Source: Ignavibacteria bacterium (GTDB lineage: Bacteria > Bacteroidota > Ignavibacteria > Ignavibacteriales > Melioribacteraceae). Taken from it: a stretch of 6,415 nucleotides of DNA. Below are positions 5,379 through 6,415 of the stretch, piece by piece. Every line of letters starts with the position of its first letter. Position 1 is the stretch's first letter. The stretch spans positions 1-6,415 of the forward strand of contig DSBF01000113.1 of assembly GCA_011049495.1 (NCBI GenBank), written 5' to 3'. The notes beneath the pieces are model-generated. The model was not told the DNA's origin. It saw only the letters and a list, made by a program, of their open reading frames with translations, and ran no database searches. The position numbers and the translations under genes were made by a program.

Positions 5379-6415
5379 ATGAGAATATTAGTTACAGGTG
5401 GCGCGGGATTTTTTGGAATTAATTTAATTCGTTTTTTATTAAAGAAAGAATATGACGTTGTTTCACTTGATGTAGCAATGTTTGATTATCCTGATGTAAA
5501 AGACAAAATTAAAATTGTAACCGGTGATATTAGAAATGAGAGAGATATTATAGATGCAATTGATGGTTGTGAAATTGTAATTCATTCAGCTATGGCACTT
5601 CCGCTTTACGAAGAAAATGAAATTATGACAACGGGAATTGACGGGACAAAACTACTGCTCGAAATTGCAAAACAAAAAAATGTAAAAAGATTTATTCATA
5701 TTTCATCTACCGCGGTTTACGGTATACCTGATCATCATCCTCTTTACGAGACAGATAAACTTGATGGTGTCGGTCCTTATGGTAAAGCAAAAGTAAAAGC
5801 AGAAGAAATTTGTGAAGAATATAGAAAAGAAGGAATGTGCATTCCGATACTTCGCCCCAAATCTTTTATTGGTCCCGAAAGATTGGGAGTGTTTGCCCTT
5901 CTTTATGACTGGGCACATACAGGTCATAATTTTCCAATGATCGGCAGTGGTAACAATCGTTATCAATTACTTGATGTTGAAGACTTGTGCGATGCAACTT
6001 ATTTAACAATGACCTTACCCGAAGAAAAAGTAAACGATACATTTAATATCGGTGCGAAAGAATTTACAACAATGCGCGAAGATTATCAGGCTGTTTTGGA
6101 TTATGCGGGACACGGGAAAAAAATTGTTGGTCTTCCTGAAAAACCGATTATTTGGACACTTAGATTTTTAGAAGCTTTAAAACTTTCCCCTCTTTATAAA
6201 TGGGTTTATGAAACCGCTTCAAAAGATTCATTTGTGTCCATAGAAAAAGCAGAAAAAATTTTAGGGTTCACTCCAAAATATTCTAACAAAGATGCGTTAC
6301 TTCGAAACTACAAATGGTATCTCGATAATTTAGAATCGTTTCAAAATCAATCCGGCGTTTCTCACAGAGTGCCGTGGAAGCAGGGAATTTTGAAGTTGGT
6401 GAAGATGGTGTTTTA
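5379..6415 (+). CDS. NAD-dependent epimerase/dehydratase (extended SDR), runs to window edge
   Basis: A Rossmann-fold nucleotide-sugar epimerase or dehydratase. From ATG at 5379 the frame is open for 345 codons; the window ends on TA of the next codon, so it is either exactly at a stop (TAA/TAG) or just short of it. Visible elements: dinucleotide loop TGGAGFFG (6-13, GxxGxxG), Asp31 after strand 2 favouring NAD over NADP, GDI (49-51), HSA (69-71), active-site SST (109-111), catalytic Tyr134 and Lys138 in YGKAK, and LRP (158-160). The C-terminal part has the substrate-side pattern FVSIEKAEKILGFTPKY common in sugar epimerases. AAGGAT lies about six bases before the start. Substrate cannot be told from sequence; UDP-sugar 4-epimerase, dTDP-sugar dehydratase or a 3-beta-HSD-like dehydrogenase are alternatives. 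It is divergent from the envelope genes, so its operon partners are to the right. Confidence 0.92.
   Translation, partial: MRILVTGGAGFFGINLIRFLLKKEYDVVSLDVAMFDYPDVKDKIKIVTGDIRNERDIIDAIDGCEIVIHSAMALPLYEENEIMTTGIDGTKLLLEIAKQKNVKRFIHISSTAVYGIPDHHPLYETDKLDGVGPYGKAKVKAEEICEEYRKEGMCIPILRPKSFIGPERLGVFALLYDWAHTGHNFPMIGSGNNRYQLLDVEDLCDATYLTMTLPEEKVNDTFNIGAKEFTTMREDYQAVLDYAGHGKKIVGLPEKPIIWTLRFLEALKLSPLYKWVYETASKDSFVSIEKAEKILGFTPKYSNKDALLRNYKWYLDNLESFQNQSGVSHRVPWKQGILKLVKMVF

Noticed and set aside
5703..5966. Minus-strand 87-codon open frame inside the epimerase gene
   Set aside because: Antisense to the conserved SDR region carrying YGKAK and LRP motifs; no independent support.
1..6415. CRISPR arrays, insertion sequences, attachment sites or other signs of transfer
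   Set aside because: No regularly spaced repeats, transposase motifs or terminal repeats were seen, and gene content and base composition look uniform across the window.

Overview
This 6.4 kb window looks like ordinary chromosome from a low-GC (by eye about one third G+C) Gram-negative bacterium. The gene order rplM-rpsI-rpsB-tsf followed by pyrH, a short lipoprotein signal ending in LLSC and a Met-rich DUF4412-type exported protein suggest the Bacteroidota/Chlorobi/Ignavibacteria group. Strong Shine-Dalgarno sites (GGAGG, AGGAG, AAGGA) and a classical TTGACT-17 bp-TATATT promoter in front of rplM argue against typical Bacteroidia and favour an Ignavibacteria/Chlorobi-like lineage. This placement is inference only.

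Layout. Positions 1-3513 (minus strand) carry a translation-factor cluster read right to left: rplM (L13), rpsI (S9), rpsB (S2 with a long charged C-terminal tail), tsf (EF-Ts), a clear intrinsic terminator, then pyrH (UMP kinase), whose last residues run off the left edge. The rplM-rpsI and rpsB-tsf junctions are 11-12 nt with the ribosome binding site overlapping the upstream stop, as expected for coupled translation. The rpsI-rpsB gap is ten times longer (113 nt) and locally GC-rich, so it may be a regulatory leader. Positions 3615-5276 (minus strand) hold two abutting envelope genes: a DUF4412-like secreted protein and, directly after its stop codon, a lipoprotein with beta-propeller-like internal repeats. 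From 5379 the plus strand carries an NAD-dependent sugar epimerase/dehydratase of the extended SDR family that reaches the right edge, almost certainly at or within a few codons of its end. The 102-bp divergent region between the two transcription units contains an inverted repeat.

How they work together. The ribosomal cluster supplies two ribosomal proteins made together (L13/S9), S2 with its partner elongation factor, and pyrimidine nucleotide synthesis; the terminator between tsf and pyrH probably lowers pyrH expression relative to the ribosomal genes. The envelope pair is likely a separate two-gene unit of unknown function. No mobile element, CRISPR array, tRNA or rRNA was seen, and nothing here amounts to an undescribed system. 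The points most worth a second look are the S2 tail, the rpsB leader, the terminator before pyrH, and the repeat architecture of the lipoprotein.
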